A stretch of DNA of 64,000 nt, from NCBI GenBank assembly GCA_002432805.1, contig DJGV01000001.1:1-64000 (forward strand). Reading direction: 5' to 3'. The stretch's first letter is position 1, and each line of letters begins with the position of its first letter. The DNA comes from Fervidobacterium sp. UBA5837 (GTDB lineage: Bacteria; Thermotogota; Thermotogae; Thermotogales; Fervidobacteriaceae). Under the pieces are notes generated by a model. The model made no database searches, was not told the DNA's origin, and worked only from the letters and a program-made list of their open reading frames with translations. Both the position numbers and the translations under genes were made by a program. Of the stretch, positions 61,919-64,000 are shown in pieces.

Positions 61919-64000
61919 TTGAAGATACTGACAAAATACACGTTAAAGTTATCTTTGAAACCTTTTTTCATGGGGCTGGCAGGCTTTATAGTCTTTGTAA
62001 GTGTTGAATGGTTGTATCAGATCTCAGATTACATCATTAGAAACCGTGTTGGCTTTTCAAAACTGCTAGTCTTCATTGCATACAACATCCCATATTTTGC
62101 CGTTCTTGGAATTCCGGTTGGGGTACTTTTTGCCATCTTCTGGGTTATCAGCGATCTCTATTCTAATAGAGAAATAACTGCATTGTTAGTACACGGTGTA
62201 TCTTCAAAAAAATTGGTTACACCATTTTTTATATTGGCAACTGTTTTATCAATATTATCTTTATTCCTCGCAGATTACATTGTTCCGAAAGCGAACTACA
62301 AATCATCTCAAATACTTAATCAATACATTCTTCAATCTCCTGAAAGTGTTGTAAAGACAAACATGCTTGTTGAGTTGGAAAAAGATCTCTATTTCTATGT
62401 AAAAGAATATGATGAGTCAAAGGGAGAATTGTACGATGTTGTCTTATTCAGAAATGAAGATAGTAATGAGCAGATCGTGACTTCAAGCAAGGTTGAAAAG
62501 AGAACAGATGGCTGGTACTTGACAGATGGCAGTATGTACATAATGGACCTTGAAACAGGCTTCATGTCGATTGAAATGCAGTTCAAAGAGATGAAGTTGG
62601 ATGTTGCTGGAGAGATAGAGGACATGCTAAGGTCTTCTAGAACGATACAAGACAAGACTTCTCGTGAACTTAGGACGCAACTGCAGACTTATGAAAAACT
62701 CGGTGTAAATACGGCAAGCTTAGTAGTTGAACTAAATCAGCGCTACGCAAATGCACTCGGATCTTTAGTGATTGTATTGATTGGTATCCCCGTATCTTTA
62801 CTTTTCGGATTTACAAGTCGATCGTGGAGTGTTGTGATCACATTTCTCATAGTTGTGCTATATCAGGGTTCAGGTGCCTGGCTATCTGGAATGGGAAAGG
62901 AAGGTCTTATGAATCCAGTACTTGCTACTTGGTTGCCAAACATAGTCTTTGCTCTTACGGGTTTTATACTTTACCTAATGCTAGACACTCCTTTGTCATA
63001 CAGAATCAGAGAGTTGCTAAGTAGGTTATTTGTGATAGCTATCTTTTGCTTTTTGTTGATTGGTACAACTGCATGGGCATCAGATGTGAACGTGAGTTCA
63101 TCCAACGCTATGTTCTATGATGATCAAGTCGTTGCAAAAGACAACGTGAAGATTATCTGGGACAAATATCAAATAGAATGTGATACAGCCACAGCAACAC
63201 TTCGTGATGGAAAAATTAAGATCGTTGAAGCTGAAGGAAATGTAGTCTTCAAATTCGATGATCAAAAATATATTTCCAATTATCTTTCATATGAATTTGA
63301 AACGGAGAGAAGTCTAATCCTTAACGCAACGACTACTTATAATTACACTTATCAAAACAAGAATGTACCGATATACGTTTACGGTTCAACAATAGAATAC
63401 GACGCGAGCAGTACAAACGCGGAGTTAACTAATTCATACATAACAACATGCAATTTAGATGAGCCACACTATACTGTGTTGGCATCGAAAATATACGTAA
63501 TAGAGAACAAATACGTCATTGCTGAGAGTGCGTTCTTAACTGTTCTAAATGTACCTTTATTTCCTTATCCACTATTCATAACGGGTCTTGAAGGTACCGC
63601 TCCATACACCTTTTCTATAGTTTTTAGCAACACGATCAGTGTCTCTCAGACATTTTCATTTGCTATAGAAAACTGGGCGCTTACTTTGGGATTATCATCG
63701 ACAGATGGTATAAGTGTGGATGCGAAAGATACAAATAAGAATAGAATCACTTACTCGGAAAAGAATGGAGTGCTTGAATTTTCTATATTACCTTTCACTT
63801 ATAGATACAATTATTCTAGAAACACTCTTTACTTCAAATACGATGGACTCATATATTTAGAATCAAATTACACAAACGACAACAACTTCTCACAGAAAGT
63901 CGGGTTAAATTACCAATCAAAGGATGGAAAAATGTACTTGAAACCTTATCTTTCATACAATGGAGCGCAAACCGACAGTATTTTTTATCTAAACGGGGGC
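61919..64000 (+). CDS. LptF/G-type permease fused to an LptA/LptD-like region (3' end outside window)
   Basis: 694 codons visible and still open at 64000. TTG 61919 follows GGGGTGGAATTTT; an in-frame ATG at 61808 has no ribosome-binding site. Residues ~13-122 hold three membrane helices, ~123-275 a periplasmic beta domain, and ~280-358 three more helices: the LptF/G fold. A basic segment (RIRELLSR) and helix end in TTAWA-SD (~364-388), like a signal peptide. After ~390 come OstA/LptA-type strands, then TTCNLDEPHYTVLASKI (Cys511), a pattern of LptD's N-terminal region, and barrel-like strands. No stop or frameshift interrupts the junction. Likely role is trans-envelope lipid or glycolipid export with LptB. 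Confidence 0.85.
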   Translation, partial: MKILTKYTLKLSLKPFFMGLAGFIVFVSVEWLYQISDYIIRNRVGFSKLLVFIAYNIPYFAVLGIPVGVLFAIFWVISDLYSNREITALLVHGVSSKKLVTPFFILATVLSILSLFLADYIVPKANYKSSQILNQYILQSPESVVKTNMLVELEKDLYFYVKEYDESKGELYDVVLFRNEDSNEQIVTSSKVEKRTDGWYLTDGSMYIMDLETGFMSIEMQFKEMKLDVAGEIEDMLRSSRTIQDKTSRELRTQLQTYEKLGVNTASLVVELNQRYANALGSLVIVLIGIPVSLLFGFTSRSWSVVITFLIVVLYQGSGAWLSGMGKEGLMNPVLATWLPNIVFALTGFILYLMLDTPLSYRIRELLSRLFVIAIFCFLLIGTTAWASDVNVSSSNAMFYDDQVVAKDNVKIIWDKYQIECDTATATLRDGKIKIVEAEGNVVFKFDDQKYISNYLSYEFETERSLILNATTTYNYTYQNKNVPIYVYGSTIEYDASSTNAELTNSYITTCNLDEPHYTVLASKIYVIENKYVIAESAFLTVLNVPLFPYPLFITGLEGTAPYTFSIVFSNTISVSQTFSFAIENWALTLGLSSTDGISVDAKDTNKNRITYSEKNGVLEFSILPFTYRYNYSRNTLYFKYDGLIYLESNYTNDNNFSQKVGLNYQSKDGKMYLKPYLSYNGAQTDSIFYLNGG

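Noticed and set aside
62900..63100. Frameshift or stop separating two lpt genes
   Set aside because: I translated across the junction codon by codon and found no stop; there is also no ribosome-binding site that clearly suits an internal start.

Overview
The window looks like a chromosomal segment of a thermophilic Thermotogota bacterium, most likely Fervidobacterium. The grounds are AT-rich DNA with strong GGAGG-type ribosome-binding sites and frequent GTG/TTG starts; an EF-P, S-adenosylhomocysteinase and TGS-kinase of the Thermotoga type; a TM287/TM288-like heterodimeric ABC exporter; and several envelope proteins of the 'toga' kind. The genus is inference. I see no prophage, insertion sequence, CRISPR array or rRNA. 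The DNA is a dense core-plus-catabolic chromosome with one tRNA gene.

Layout. 1-7.1 kb (+): the end of lptB, a DUF2344 protein, a CheY-like regulator overlapping a SpoIIE-type phosphatase, efp, an Asp23/Gls24 protein, a structured spacer, nusB, a pseudopilin-like protein, folP and an RsuA-type pseudouridine synthase. 7.2-12 kb (-): a VWA lipoprotein with a small barrel-like protein, hsp20, and serA with a class V aminotransferase. 12.3-20.0 kb (+): an amino-acid fermentation cluster running class I aminotransferase, butyrate kinase, phosphate butyryltransferase, second butyrate kinase, P-loop protein, and four-subunit 2-oxoacid:ferredoxin oxidoreductase. The order spells out a pathway: amino acid to 2-oxoacid to acyl-CoA to acyl-phosphate to acid plus ATP. 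20.2-23.3 kb (+): an outer-membrane-type protein, tRNA-Gly(CCC) and guaB. 23.4-25.7 kb (-): a four-gene operon of DUF2089, two bactofilin-like proteins and a membrane protein, with a palindromic operator at its promoter. 25.9-30.8 kb (+): hfq, hflX, an M23 peptidase, a small zinc-ribbon protein, metK, rpsT and an acidic protein.

30.9-46.8 kb (-): a cobalamin adenosyltransferase-hutH-chemoreceptor operon; GNAT; a DtxR-like regulator with DUF4911; a TGS-kinase; RNase E/G; ahcY; a membrane protein, pilB, ftsZ, ftsA and a minimal FtsQ-like protein. 47.1-49.0 kb (+): a secreted four-repeat/FGE-like/PDZ protein. 49.0-57.4 kb (-): a macrodomain protein, rarA, a sugar-nucleotide epimerase, a second DtxR-like regulator, family 4 uracil-DNA glycosylase, and a MarR-controlled ABC exporter pair. 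57.6-64 kb (+): an anchored protein, ruvB, yggS, yggT, nadK, a PhoU-domain protein, and a gene running off the right edge.

The most striking object is that last gene. One uninterrupted frame joins an LptF/G-type inner-membrane permease, a signal-peptide-like helix ending in Ala-x-Ala, and an LptA/LptD-type periplasmic and outer-membrane region. With lptB at the left edge this suggests a compact Lpt-like envelope export machine in a lineage generally regarded as lacking classical LPS. Other notable points are two DtxR-like regulators that appear to have lost their metal ligands, a short helical motif shared by three neighbouring proteins of the DUF2089/bactofilin operon, and a chemoreceptor overlapping hutH.
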